From Winogradskya consettensis (GTDB lineage Bacteria > Actinomycetota > Actinomycetes > Mycobacteriales > Micromonosporaceae), in the NCBI RefSeq assembly GCF_018332715.1, contig NZ_BOQP01000006.1, positions 310,001 through 374,000 of the forward strand: a stretch of 64,000 bases of DNA, read 5' to 3'. The translations under genes and the position numbers were made by a program. Below are positions 16,849 through 25,489 of this stretch, piece after piece. Each line of letters starts with the position of its first letter. The first letter of the stretch is position 1. The notes beneath the pieces were generated by a model. It had not been told where the DNA came from and ran no database searches. It was given only the letters and a program-made list of their open reading frames with translations.

Positions 16849-16859
16849 CTAATTATTAG
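16849..16859 (-). promoter_or_regulatory. AT-rich palindrome in the chitinase promoter
   Basis: CTAATTATTAG (11-bp palindrome) is centred 44 bp before the chitinase ATG in a short AT-rich island that also contains GTTAAC and ACAGT/ACTGT half-sites. A plausible operator or promoter core for the secreted enzyme. Confidence 0.4.
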
Positions 16860-16864
16860 GACTG

Positions 16865-17971
16865 TTAACTTATTCTGTCCAGAGGGACGCCGAATCTGAT
16901 CCGCCGGCCCGCGCCGTCGAAGAGCAGCAGGTCATCCGCTCCGACTCCGACGGCGAGCGGGTCGCCGACGGCGAGCGGCGCTGTCGCGCGTACTGACAGG
17001 AAAGCCGCGGCCGGGCCGAAGAGCGAGGGCACGCCACCGACCTCGACCCGGACCAGAAGCTCGTGGCCCAGGTTCTCGATCGAATGGATCTTGCCCGTCA
17101 ACGACATGGGGCGCCCGCTGTCGATGAGCATCAGCGGCCGGATCGCCACCGTCACCCGTGCGTTGTCGAACGACGCCGGCAGGGAGGCCGACGGGAGCGT
17201 CAAGGCCTGCGCGCCGAGGTCGACCACCACCCCGGCATCCGTGACCTGCACCGCGCCGGCCAGCAGGCCGATCGACGGGGCGCTCAGGAACGTCGCGACA
17301 AAAACGTCGTCGGGGTCGGCGTACACCTCGTGGGGTGGACCGACCTGCTGGACCGCGCCGTCGCGCAGGACCACCACCCGGTCCGCCATGGTCATGGCCT
17401 CGGTCCGGTCGTGCGTCACGTAGAGCGTGGTCACGCCCAGCTCGCGGGTGACCGTCACGATCTCGCCGCGCAGCGCCGCCCGGGTTCCCGCGTCCACATT
17501 CGACAGCGGCTCGTCGAGGAGCAGCACCTGCGGCTTGCGCACCAGCGCGCGGGCGATCGACACCCGCTGGCGCTGACCGCCGGAGAGGTGCTCGGGAAAA
17601 CGGTTGAGCAGGTCCGCCACCCCCACTCGGGCGGCGATCTCGAGGACCCGGGCGGCGACCTCACCGGCCGGCCACGAATGGGCCCGCAGCGGGAAGCCGA
17701 TGTTCTGCGCGACGCTGAGGTGCGGGTAGAGCGACGGCGAGACGAGCGAGACGTCCTTGTAGACCGTCACCTCGCCGCTGGTGGGGACGACGAGCCCGGC
17801 GATCAGGCGCAGAAAGGTGGACTTGCCGCAGCCGGTGGGCCCGACGACGACCACGAATTCGCCCGGCGCCACGTCGAGGGTGATGCCGTCCACCGCCACC
17901 GTGGCGCCGCCGCCGTCATCGTCGTAGATCTTCGTGAGCGCACGGGCCGAGATGGCGACCATGCCCCTCAT
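16865..17971 (-). CDS. orphan ABC transporter ATP-binding protein, MalK/UgpC type with altered Q-loop
   Basis: A 368-residue ATPase of the carbohydrate-importer class. Walker A GPTGCGKST, signature LSGGQRQRVSIARAL, Walker B VLLLDEPLSNVD and switch His in TLYVTHDRTEA are intact, and a C-terminal TOBE-like regulatory region (about 250-365) is present. However, between Walker A and the signature the usual ...VFQ-x-YALYPHMTV block is shortened to KDVSLVSPSLYPHLSV: roughly ten residues are missing and the conserved Q-loop Gln is absent. No permease or binding-protein genes are adjacent. It might serve several importers like MsiK, be inactive, or be regulatory. ATG at 17971 or 17962. Confidence 0.8.
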   Translation of the reverse strand: MRGMVAISARALTKIYDDDGGGATVAVDGITLDVAPGEFVVVVGPTGCGKSTFLRLIAGLVVPTSGEVTVYKDVSLVSPSLYPHLSVAQNIGFPLRAHSWPAGEVAARVLEIAARVGVADLLNRFPEHLSGGQRQRVSIARALVRKPQVLLLDEPLSNVDAGTRAALRGEIVTVTRELGVTTLYVTHDRTEAMTMADRVVVLRDGAVQQVGPPHEVYADPDDVFVATFLSAPSIGLLAGAVQVTDAGVVVDLGAQALTLPSASLPASFDNARVTVAIRPLMLIDSGRPMSLTGKIHSIENLGHELLVRVEVGGVPSLFGPAAAFLSVRATAPLAVGDPLAVGVGADDLLLFDGAGRRIRFGVPLDRIS

Positions 17972-18001
17972 AGTGCGGGTCGATCGCCATCAATGAAAGG
18001 G

Positions 18002-21000
18002 TCAGGGCGTAACGGGACCCGACGGATTGGACTCCGTCGGATTCGAGGGCTCCTCCGACGGCGGTGCGGACGTGGGCGGGGTCGTCGGGGGCGTGGTGGG
18101 CGGGGTCGTCGTCGGCTTCGTGGTGGGGGCCTTCGTCGTCGGCCGGGTGGTCGGCCGGTTCGTCGTCGGGCGCGGCGAATCCGGCTCTTCCGTCTCGGTC
18201 GGGTCCTCCGTCGGATCCACGGTCGTGTCGGGCGCGGTGGTGGTCGCCTCCGGGGTCGGCGACACCGCCGGCTCGGAGCTCGGCACCTCCTGCGAAGGCG
18301 TGGGCGTGAGGGCCGGGGCTTCGGGTTCGGTCGAGGCCGACTCGGAGGGCGATCCGGCAGGAGCTTCCACGGGTACGCCGTCAGCGCACCCCAGCGACCC
18401 ACTGCTGACCGCCGCCGGCGTCCCGTCGACGTACACCCGCCCGGTGGCGACAGAAACCGTCCCCGGCTCCACGGCGAACCACGCGGCACCGTTGTTCGTG
18501 ACCTCCCCCGCCGTGCGCGGAAGGCTCAGCACGAGCGGCTCGTAAGCCCCGCTGGTGCTCCCGGTGTCGGCGAGCACCCGCCCGCTCTGCACCGTCAGCG
18601 ATCCGTGCGGGATCCGGCTGCGGCCGCTCTCCGTGGTGAGCGCGCCGAGCACGGTCCGGGAGTCGGCGCAGAGCAGGACCACCGAGCCGCCCTGGAACGT
18701 GAGCCGCCCCGAGCCGCCGGCCGGGATGCGCACGCGGTCGTCCTTGTCGAGGTAGCGACGGCCGCCCTCGCCGATCTCGACCTGCTTGCCGCCGACGGTG
18801 GCGACGATGGTCCCCTTGTCCGAGATGAGCAGCGCGCGGTTGGCGGGCATCTCGGCCCAGGCCGGTCCGGCGGCGAAGTTCAGGCCGGTCAGCACGAGCG
18901 CGATCACGAGGACCAGGACGACCAGCCACCACATGCGCCGTTCGAAGCCGCGGTCGAGTTCGTAGTTCTCGGTGCCTTCGGGCGGTCCGGGCGGAGCGGC
19001 GAGCGGCGGGTACGCGCTGCCGGCCCCCGATCCGGCGCCGGGCCCACCGGGGACGTGGTACGGGTCGCCGACGAGCGGTGGCAGGTCGGAGGCGTCCGGG
19101 ATGACCCAGAGCCGGGCGGGCGTACGCGTCTGCGCCACCATCCCCGGATTACCCTCCCCGACCGGCCCGATGAGCGTGCCGCGGCGCAGCTCGACGCCGT
19201 CGGCCATGGCGATGACGCCGGACTCGACCACGACGGCGTGGGTGGGGCCGGGCAGCATGACCGGCGCGCCCGGCTCGAGGTCGATGGGGTGCGAGGAGGC
19301 GATGAGGGCGAGCCGTTCGTCCCCGGCGAGCCCGGACAGCGCCGGGGTGTCGGCGAAGAGCGCCTCGGCCTCGTCCCGGGCGGCCGGCGGCGGGCCGGGC
19401 ACCGGGCCGATCACGGTCGCGACGGTGGCGGTCGGCACGGCCAGCAACGTGGTGCCGGCGGTGTGCCAGTCCAGCGATGTCGAGCGGCCCGTGAGCGCGT
19501 TGGCGAGCCCGACGATGCCGCCGGCACCGACGTGGTGGCGGATCGTGCCGCCGGGGTCGCCGGGCTTGCGGGCCTGCATGGCGCCGTCGACGACGACGTA
19601 CACGGCCTGCTGGGCGGCGCCGGCGACGATCATCTGGGTGCCGGACGGCGGGCGTACCCATCGGGCCCTGCTCGCCAGGCCGGCGAGCGCGTCGTCGGGC
19701 AACCCGCCGAGGTCGGAGTTGCGCAGGGCCTCGAGCCGGCGCGGGGCGTCCGCTTCCCGGTCCTTCTCCGCGGCCTTCAGCCGCGAGCGGCGCCACCAGC
19801 GCGCGAAACGGCTGAAAGCGAGGTAGATGAGCGGGGCGCAGAGACCCAGCAGGACCGCGAGTAGCAGGGCCTGCCCACCGGCCCCGTTGTGCCAGAGCCC
19901 GGTGGCCAGGCCGGCGATCCGGTCGGCCCAGATCCTGTACGCGAGGTTCACCGCAACGGCGACCCACAGCACCGCCAGCACCCCGTAGAGCGCGACGATC
20001 TTGCCTTCCCGGTCGAGGCCCGACCACGGCGTGGACCGCCCGCGCAGCCGCCCGGACAGCCACGCGAGACCGCGACCTCGCAGGCCGGGGATCTCCAGCC
20101 AGTCCATCAGCAGGTAGTTGCCGTCGAGCGCCAGGAACGGGTTGAGGTTGAACAGCACGTTCAGGTACCACAGGAACGCGAGTTTGAAGGCCAGCCCGGC
20201 GAGGGCAGGCACGGCGAGACCGACCAGCTGGATCGAGCCGGCCAGCACGAGCGCGGTGGCCGGGCCGGACGCGGTGACCAGCAGGCGCGCGCGGCGCCCG
20301 GCCATCCACGCGTCGGCGGTGTCCACGAAGACGGTCGGGATGCCGTAGGTGAACGCGAGCCCTGCCGCCGGCACCTCACGCCCCGCGTGCTTGGCGGCCA
20401 TCGCGTGCCCGAGCTCGTGACAGGTCAGCGCGACCACGTTGAGCAGGAGCAGCAGGAGCGCACCGAGCAGGTACGACCCGTCGGCCAGGAAGACGGACTC
20501 GCTCCCCCGCGACCAGGTCGTCACGAAGAGCCCGACGCCGGCCAGCGCGAAGACGCCCATCACGATCGCGGCGGCCTTGCTGAAGAACAGCCGCCCGCCC
20601 GCGCGATAGAGCACCCGGATGAGGGTGTCGATGTCGAAGACGAACATCCGGCGCCCGCGCGCGGCGTCGAGCACCCCGCGGCCGACCCGTTCGGGCAGCG
20701 CCGCCCGGCGCTCGTCCCGCAGCGGGTGGAACGCCTCATCGGGCAGTTCGTCGAGCATGCGGTTGGCCGCGAGGTCAGCGACCACCCGGCGGACCTGGTC
20801 CGGGGAGAGCCTGCCGGCGAGCCGGGCGAACTCCGCGACGAGGCGGGCCACCGTGTGGGTGCCGTCCATCATCAGGGCGAGCTGCCACTCGTCGGGGGTC
20901 AGCCGCAGATAGCAGGCGCGGGCGCCGTCGTCCGGGGAGCGGAGCATGACGTACGTGCTGCCGCGCACGCTGGTCAGCCCGACGGCCTCGATCCCGGGGC

Positions 21001-21142
21001 GCAGCACGGGCCGGGCCCGGGCAGGGTTCAGCCGGTCGACCACCGCACCCCAGAGTTCGGGGTCGGCGGGTCCGAGCGGCTCACCCGGCGCGCGTCCGGC
21101 CAGGGCTTCCCAGACTGTCATCCGGGTATCGACGTTCGTCAC
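18002..21142 (-). CDS. PqqD-like / M50 metallopeptidase / cyclic-nucleotide-binding / FecR-like membrane protein
   Basis: A 1046-residue multidomain protein. Residues about 45-135 resemble a PqqD-type winged-helix (STYVMLRSPDDGARACYLRL...DGTHTVARLVAEFA). Residues 185-445 are a multi-span membrane block with zinc motif HELGH (242-246) and NLNPFLALDGNY (332-343), the second M50 motif, as in YydH/peptide-zinc-metalloprotease proteins. Residues 480-690 look like two cyclic-nucleotide-binding-type beta folds, the second degenerate. A single membrane span (738-756) leads to an extracellular FecR-like beta region (770-915) and a Ser/Thr/Pro tail ending in TTPPTTPP-type repeats. It may process or export a peptide in response to an intracellular signal. 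The gene 3' of it is the ABC ATPase, 30 bp away. Confidence 0.75.
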   Translation of the reverse strand: MTNVDTRMTVWEALAGRAPGEPLGPADPELWGAVVDRLNPARARPVLRPGIEAVGLTSVRGSTYVMLRSPDDGARACYLRLTPDEWQLALMMDGTHTVARLVAEFARLAGRLSPDQVRRVVADLAANRMLDELPDEAFHPLRDERRAALPERVGRGVLDAARGRRMFVFDIDTLIRVLYRAGGRLFFSKAAAIVMGVFALAGVGLFVTTWSRGSESVFLADGSYLLGALLLLLLNVVALTCHELGHAMAAKHAGREVPAAGLAFTYGIPTVFVDTADAWMAGRRARLLVTASGPATALVLAGSIQLVGLAVPALAGLAFKLAFLWYLNVLFNLNPFLALDGNYLLMDWLEIPGLRGRGLAWLSGRLRGRSTPWSGLDREGKIVALYGVLAVLWVAVAVNLAYRIWADRIAGLATGLWHNGAGGQALLLAVLLGLCAPLIYLAFSRFARWWRRSRLKAAEKDREADAPRRLEALRNSDLGGLPDDALAGLASRARWVRPPSGTQMIVAGAAQQAVYVVVDGAMQARKPGDPGGTIRHHVGAGGIVGLANALTGRSTSLDWHTAGTTLLAVPTATVATVIGPVPGPPPAARDEAEALFADTPALSGLAGDERLALIASSHPIDLEPGAPVMLPGPTHAVVVESGVIAMADGVELRRGTLIGPVGEGNPGMVAQTRTPARLWVIPDASDLPPLVGDPYHVPGGPGAGSGAGSAYPPLAAPPGPPEGTENYELDRGFERRMWWLVVLVLVIALVLTGLNFAAGPAWAEMPANRALLISDKGTIVATVGGKQVEIGEGGRRYLDKDDRVRIPAGGSGRLTFQGGSVVLLCADSRTVLGALTTESGRSRIPHGSLTVQSGRVLADTGSTSGAYEPLVLSLPRTAGEVTNNGAAWFAVEPGTVSVATGRVYVDGTPAAVSSGSLGCADGVPVEAPAGSPSESASTEPEAPALTPTPSQEVPSSEPAVSPTPEATTTAPDTTVDPTEDPTETEEPDSPRPTTNRPTTRPTTKAPTTKPTTTPPTTPPTTPPTSAPPSEEPSNPTESNPSGPVTP

Positions 21143-21258
21143 TCGGGTCGGCCTTCCACTTCGCTATGGCGAATGGAGAGTAGGCCGTCTGCCCTGTTCA
21201 GGGCGAGCCCCCATTTTCCCGCCCGCCGGGAGATATTTCGCAGAGTGGACATAAAGGT

Positions 21259-21305
21259 GCGGTGGGTGATCAGAACCAACCCCCTTGGTCCTGACCACCC
21301 ACCGC
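21259..21305 (-). terminator. long terminator hairpin after pepD
   Basis: Stem of GCGGTGGGTG / CACCCACCGC extended by TCAG/CTGA and ACCAA/TTGGT with single mismatches between blocks, loop CCCCC. It lies 46 bp past the HtrA-family protease stop. Confidence 0.75.
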
Positions 21306-21350
21306 TGGGAAGTGGTGCCACCCGATGGCCCGAGCGGCACCGGATGCTTT

Positions 21351-23054
21351 CTAGGAGGCCTCGGAGAGCGTGGCGCTGACCGTCTGCTCCTGGCCGTTAC
21401 GGGTGAACGTGATGGAGATGCTGTCGCCGACCTTGCCCGCCTGGATGATGGCCACCAGGTCGTCGGAGTCGTTGACCGCCTTGCCGTTGACCGACTTGAT
21501 GACGTCGCCCTGCTCGATGCCGGCCTTGGCCGCCGCGCTGTTCGCGGTCACCGTGCTGACCTGGGCGCCGCCGCCCTCGGCCTCCGCCACGCTGACGCCC
21601 AGCGCCGGGTGACTGACCTTCTCGCCCTTCATCAGCGACTGGACGACCGTCTTGACCTTGTCGCTCGGGATCGCGAAGCCGAGGCCGATGTTGCCGGTGC
21701 TGGAACCCGAGGTCGCGATCGCCGAGTTGATGCCGATGACCTGACCGTTCGTGTTGACCAGCGCGCCGCCCGAGTTGCCCGGGTTGATCGGGGCGTCGGT
21801 CTGCAGCAGGCCGGACATCGACGTCGTACCCGAGGACTGCGACTGCTGCTGTTGCTGTTGCTGCTGGCCACCGAACGGGTTGGTCGGGGTCTCCTGCTGC
21901 TGCTGCTCGTCCTCGCTGCTGGACTGGATGGTGCGGTCCTTGGCGCTGATGATGCCCTCGGTCACCGAGCCCTCCAGGCCGAGCGGGCTGCCCAGCGCGA
22001 GCACGGTGTCGCCGACCTGCATGTCGGCGCTGGAGCCCAGCGTCGCCGGCTTCAGGCTGTCGGCTGCCGCGACCTTCACCACCGCGAGGTCCGTACGCTG
22101 ATCCGTGCCCGTGATCGTGCCCTGGACCTTGGTGCCGTCAGCGAAGATCACCGAGACGGTCTTGCCCGTCGCGGTGGCCACCACGTGGTTGTTGGTGACG
22201 ATGTAGCCGTCCTTGTTGAGCACGACGCCGGAGCCCTCGCCGCTCTCCGTGGTGATCGAGACGACGCTGTCCTTGACCGACGAGACGATCTCGGCGAGCG
22301 AGGAGCGGTCCACGATCCGGGTGACCGCGGAGTTGCCGGTCTGCACCGAGGACGACCCGCTGTCGTCGTGGAACGCGAGCGCGGTGGCCGCGCCGACACC
22401 GCCGGCACCCAGGGCGATCAGCACCGCGACGGCGCCGGTGACCAGGATGCGGCGGCCACGGCGGGCCTTCTCGGGGTCGCGCTGCTGCTGCTCGGTGCCG
22501 ACCGAGGTGGCCCAGATCGGGGCATCGGCGTGCTGCTGGCCGTTCCACTGCTGAGCGTCCGCGCCGTTCCACTGCTGGCCGTCCGCGCCGTTCCACTGGG
22601 GCTGCGGGCCCTCGATGGCCGGCTGCTGCTGGGTGTGGCCGTAGGGCGCCTGCGGCTGGCCGTTCCACTGCGGCTGCCCCTGGTATCCACCGGAGTAGGC
22701 CGGATACTGCGGCTGGTGGGGCTGGCCACCGCGCTGCCACGGCGAACCCAGCCACTGACCGGGCTGCTGCTGCCCCTGCGGGAACTGAGGCTGTTGGGGC
22801 TGCTGGGGCTGAACCGACTGGGGCTGGGCCGACTGGGGCTGGGCCGACTGGGGCTGGGCCGAGATGGGCGCCTGGGGCGCCGCTGGGGATGACGGCTGCT
22901 GCGGGGCCGGCTGGTAGGCCGCCTGCTGAGCCGTGGTGTCGGACGTTCCCCGCTCCGGGCTGCTGGATGCGTGGGGGGCGTCCGCGGGCCGGTGCGACTG
23001 CTCCTCGGGAGAGGAGTCCTCGTGCCGCTGCGGGTTGGTCTCGTACTCGTTCAT
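21351..23054 (-). CDS. pepD: HtrA/DegP-family (S1C) serine protease with PDZ domain
   Basis: A 567-residue membrane-anchored protease. The N-terminal 190 residues are Gln/Pro-rich and cytoplasmic, partly from 15-bp DNA repeats (AQPQS units, about 22815-22865). One membrane span (ILVTGAVAVLIALGAGGVGAA) follows, then the trypsin-like domain with His in VTNNHVV, Asp in TDLAVVKV and Ser in NPGNSGGALVN, then a C-terminal PDZ domain (ALGVSVAEAEGGGAQV onward). Outside the membrane it should degrade or refold damaged proteins. The gene follows a two-component system, as pepD follows mprAB in mycobacteria. A PhoP-box-like element starts 45 bp before its ATG. Long poly-Gln (QQQQQ) inserts lie within the protease domain. 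Confidence 0.9.
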   Translation of the reverse strand: MNEYETNPQRHEDSSPEEQSHRPADAPHASSSPERGTSDTTAQQAAYQPAPQQPSSPAAPQAPISAQPQSAQPQSAQPQSVQPQQPQQPQFPQGQQQPGQWLGSPWQRGGQPHQPQYPAYSGGYQGQPQWNGQPQAPYGHTQQQPAIEGPQPQWNGADGQQWNGADAQQWNGQQHADAPIWATSVGTEQQQRDPEKARRGRRILVTGAVAVLIALGAGGVGAATALAFHDDSGSSSVQTGNSAVTRIVDRSSLAEIVSSVKDSVVSITTESGEGSGVVLNKDGYIVTNNHVVATATGKTVSVIFADGTKVQGTITGTDQRTDLAVVKVAAADSLKPATLGSSADMQVGDTVLALGSPLGLEGSVTEGIISAKDRTIQSSSEDEQQQQETPTNPFGGQQQQQQQQSQSSGTTSMSGLLQTDAPINPGNSGGALVNTNGQVIGINSAIATSGSSTGNIGLGFAIPSDKVKTVVQSLMKGEKVSHPALGVSVAEAEGGGAQVSTVTANSAAAKAGIEQGDVIKSVNGKAVNDSDDLVAIIQAGKVGDSISITFTRNGQEQTVSATLSEAS

Positions 23055-23098
23055 GTCCACCACACTGCCCCTCGACGATCCGTGTCACCTGTGCTGGC

Positions 23099-23116
23099 CC
23101 TGAAGGTTTTCTGTGA
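23099..23116 (-). promoter_or_regulatory. PhoP-box-like element before pepD
   Basis: CCTGAAGGTTTTCTGTGA on the plus strand; on the minus strand TCACAGA-AAAC-CTTCAGG, resembling the mycobacterial PhoP direct repeat TCACAGC-N4-TCACAGC. It begins 45 bp upstream of the pepD ATG and differs at one base from the element before the response regulator. Confidence 0.6.
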
Positions 23117-23135
23117 ATGGCGGATGACCGGAAGG

Positions 23136-24701
23136 TCAGGATTCGTCCGGGACGAGCGCGGGCAGACTCACCCGGAACGTGGCGCCCTTCCCGGGCTCGC
23201 TGATGACCTCCACGGTGCCGTGGTGGGCCCGCACGATGGCCGCCACGATGGCCAGCCCGAGACCTGTCCCGGTGGCCGCCCGGTCGGTGCGCCGGGTCCG
23301 CGCCTCGTCCGCCCGGTAGAACCGCTCGAAGACGTGTTCGCGCTGCTCAGGGCTGAGTCCCGGACCGGTGTCGGAGATCTCCACGACGGCCCGGTTACCT
23401 GGCGCGGTGGACAGCGACAGCGTGACCGCGGCCTCCGGCGGGGTGTGTACGAGCGCGTTGGTCATCAGGTTGCCGATCACCTGTCGCAGCCGGGCGTCGT
23501 CGCCGTACGCGATGAGATTCTCGGGCTGATCCCGAACGTCCAGCGTGATCGTCCGCTCGGGTGCGACGGCCTCCGCGGCCTGTACGGCGTCCAGCGCGAG
23601 CACAGGAAGCTCCACCGGCGCGAGCGTGATCGGGCGTTCCCGGTCGAGCCGCGCGAGCAGCAGCAGATCCTCGACGAGCAGACCCATCCGGGACGCCTCG
23701 TCCTCGATGCGGCGCACGAGCTTGGCGACGGCCTCCGGCTCGCTCACGGCCCCCTGCCGGTAGAGCTCCGCGAAGCCACGGATCGACGTCAGGGGCGTAC
23801 GCAACTCGTGGGAAGCGTCCGCGACGAACTGCCGCATCTTCCCCTCGGAGCGCACCGCCCGGGCTTCGGAGGCGTGCGCCGCCTCGGCGGCATCGCGGGC
23901 CTGGGACTCCGCGGCCCGCGCCGCCGTCTCGGAGAGGGCCCGGGCCGTGAAGGCGGCCTCGATCTGCGCGAGCATGGCGTTCAGCGCGCGGGACAGCCGG
24001 CCGAGCTCGGTCTGCGGCTCGCCCTCGTCGGGTTCCGGGTCGGGCACCCGCTGGGTGAGGTCACCGGCCGCGATCGCCGCCGCGGTGCGCTCGATCTGCA
24101 TGAGCGGGATGAGGCTCTGCCGCACGATCGCCGCACCCACCGCGGCAAGCGCGAACAGCACTCCCGCGCCGACCAGGATGTCGACCCAGACGAGCCGGGT
24201 GATCGCGTCGTCGATGCCGACCAGGCGCTCGGCGACGTACAGCACCGAGCCGTTCGGGGTGTAGGTCACCAGCATCCGCCAGTGCACCGTGCCGTCGGAC
24301 GAGTTGACCGTGTACGCCTTGTCGACGTGGGCGTTCACCTGGTCGACCCCGATCAGGATCGGGGGCAGCTGGGTACGGCTGGTGAACACCTTCGTGTCGT
24401 AGCGCTCGTTGTCGGTCGAGCCGATGCCGTTGATGGTGGTGACGTTCACGTAGTAGTCGGAGGGCGGAACGACGCCCTGGTTCGGACGCAGCCCTTCGAG
24501 CGTGGTCGTGAACTGGACGAGCTGGGAGTCGAGCCGGGCGATCAGGTAGTTGTGCAGCGCGTACGTGCTCGCCGCACTGATCAGGGTCAGGGCGGCGAAG
24601 ACCAGCGCCAGCACGGAGGCGACGAGTTTGGTGCGCAGTGGCACCCGGCGGAGCCCGGTCTTGTTCGGTACGTGGCTGCGGACCCGCTGGGCGAGTTCCA
24701 T
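23136..24701 (-). CDS. two-component sensor histidine kinase (PhoR/TrcS-like)
   Basis: A 521-residue membrane sensor. Membrane segments at about residues 25-46 and 165-187 flank an extracellular sensor of about 120 residues. A HAMP domain follows (with QTELGRLSRALNAML), then an unusually Ala/Glu/Arg-rich coiled coil (SETAARAAESQARDAAEAAH). The HisKA box is VADASHELRTPLTSIRGF, with N box NLMTNAL and G boxes DTGPGLS and GTGLGL. It should autophosphorylate and pass phosphate to the regulator encoded 7 bp upstream. ATG at 24701 is chosen over upstream 24746 because it fits the spacing and family N-terminus. Its signal is unknown; the link to an HtrA protease suggests envelope stress or phosphate/lipid status. 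Confidence 0.92.
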   Translation of the reverse strand: MELAQRVRSHVPNKTGLRRVPLRTKLVASVLALVFAALTLISAASTYALHNYLIARLDSQLVQFTTTLEGLRPNQGVVPPSDYYVNVTTINGIGSTDNERYDTKVFTSRTQLPPILIGVDQVNAHVDKAYTVNSSDGTVHWRMLVTYTPNGSVLYVAERLVGIDDAITRLVWVDILVGAGVLFALAAVGAAIVRQSLIPLMQIERTAAAIAAGDLTQRVPDPEPDEGEPQTELGRLSRALNAMLAQIEAAFTARALSETAARAAESQARDAAEAAHASEARAVRSEGKMRQFVADASHELRTPLTSIRGFAELYRQGAVSEPEAVAKLVRRIEDEASRMGLLVEDLLLLARLDRERPITLAPVELPVLALDAVQAAEAVAPERTITLDVRDQPENLIAYGDDARLRQVIGNLMTNALVHTPPEAAVTLSLSTAPGNRAVVEISDTGPGLSPEQREHVFERFYRADEARTRRTDRAATGTGLGLAIVAAIVRAHHGTVEVISEPGKGATFRVSLPALVPDES

Positions 24702-24708
24702 GCCGGGC

Positions 24709-25422
24709 TCAGGCGGCCGGTTTGCGCAACACGTACCCGACGCCACGCAGGGTGTGGATCAGGCGCGGCTGCACGTTGTCGACCTTGCGCCGCAGGTAGG
24801 AGATGTAGGACTCCACGATGTTGTCGTCGCCGCGGAAGTCGTACTTCCACACGTGATCCAGTATCTGCGCCTTGGACAGCACCCGGTTGGCGTTGAGCAT
24901 CAGGTAGCGCAGGAGCTTGAACTCGGTCGGCGAGAGCTGCACGCGCTGACCGGCCCGGTAGACCTCGTGCGTCTCCTCGTCGAGCTCGAGGTCGGCGAAG
25001 ACCAGGCGCGACGGCTCCTCGTCCCCGGCCGTGGTGCGGCGCAGCACGGCCCGGATGCGGGCCGTGAGCTCCTCCAGGCTGAACGGCTTGGTGACGTAGT
25101 CGTCGCCGCCGAGCGTGAGCCCGCGGATCTTGTCGTCGGTGCCGTCACGGGCAGTGAGGAAGACCACCGGGGTGCGCGCGCCACCCTCGCGCATCAGCCG
25201 GATCACCTCGAAGCCGTCGAGGTCGGGCAGCATCACGTCGAGCACCACGAGGTCGGGGGCGGCGTTCTTGGCCGCGGTGACCGCGGCACTGCCGCTGGTC
25301 GCGGTGCTGACGTCGAATCCCGCGAACCGCAGGCTGGCGGAGAGCAGCTCGAGAATGTTCGCGTCGTCCTCGACCACGAGGAGCTTCGCCTCGCTCTGCT
25401 TTCCATGGGTCTGGGTAGCCAT
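24709..25422 (-). CDS. OmpR/PhoB-family response regulator (M. tuberculosis PhoP-like)
   Basis: A 237-residue DNA-binding regulator. Receiver domain: KLLVVEDDANILELLSASL, phosphoacceptor Asp in LVVLDVMLPDLDG, switch Thr in FLTARD, Lys in DDYVTKPFSLEEL. Winged helix: SPTEFKLLRYLMLNANRVLSKAQILDHVW...VESYISYLRRK...HTLRGVGYVLR. Several blocks (GLTLGGDDYVTKPFSLEE, FADLELDEETHEV) are nearly those of mycobacterial PhoP. The upstream ATG at 25455 is less likely than 25422. A PhoP-box-like element 45 bp before the start suggests autoregulation. It heads the regulator-kinase-protease run. Confidence 0.92.
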   Translation of the reverse strand: MATQTHGKQSEAKLLVVEDDANILELLSASLRFAGFDVSTATSGSAAVTAAKNAAPDLVVLDVMLPDLDGFEVIRLMREGGARTPVVFLTARDGTDDKIRGLTLGGDDYVTKPFSLEELTARIRAVLRRTTAGDEEPSRLVFADLELDEETHEVYRAGQRVQLSPTEFKLLRYLMLNANRVLSKAQILDHVWKYDFRGDDNIVESYISYLRRKVDNVQPRLIHTLRGVGYVLRKPAA

Positions 25423-25466
25423 GGAACCCATCTTCACGCAGGTCGCTGCGCTCACGCTGCACGTTG

Positions 25467-25484
25467 CCTGAAAGTTTTCTGTGA
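25467..25484 (-). promoter_or_regulatory. PhoP-box-like element before the response regulator
   Basis: CCTGAAAGTTTTCTGTGA on the plus strand, TCACAGA-AAAC-TTTCAGG on the minus strand. It sits 45 bp upstream of the regulator ATG, in the 67-bp gap after the acyltransferase stop, and matches the pepD element at 17 of 18 positions. Confidence 0.6.
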
Positions 25485-25489
25485 GCCCT

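Noticed and set aside
17063..19864. Long plus-strand frame (933 codons) opposite the ABC ATPase and M50 protein
   Set aside because: His/Arg/Gly-rich antisense composition without motifs, while the minus strand encodes clear domains.
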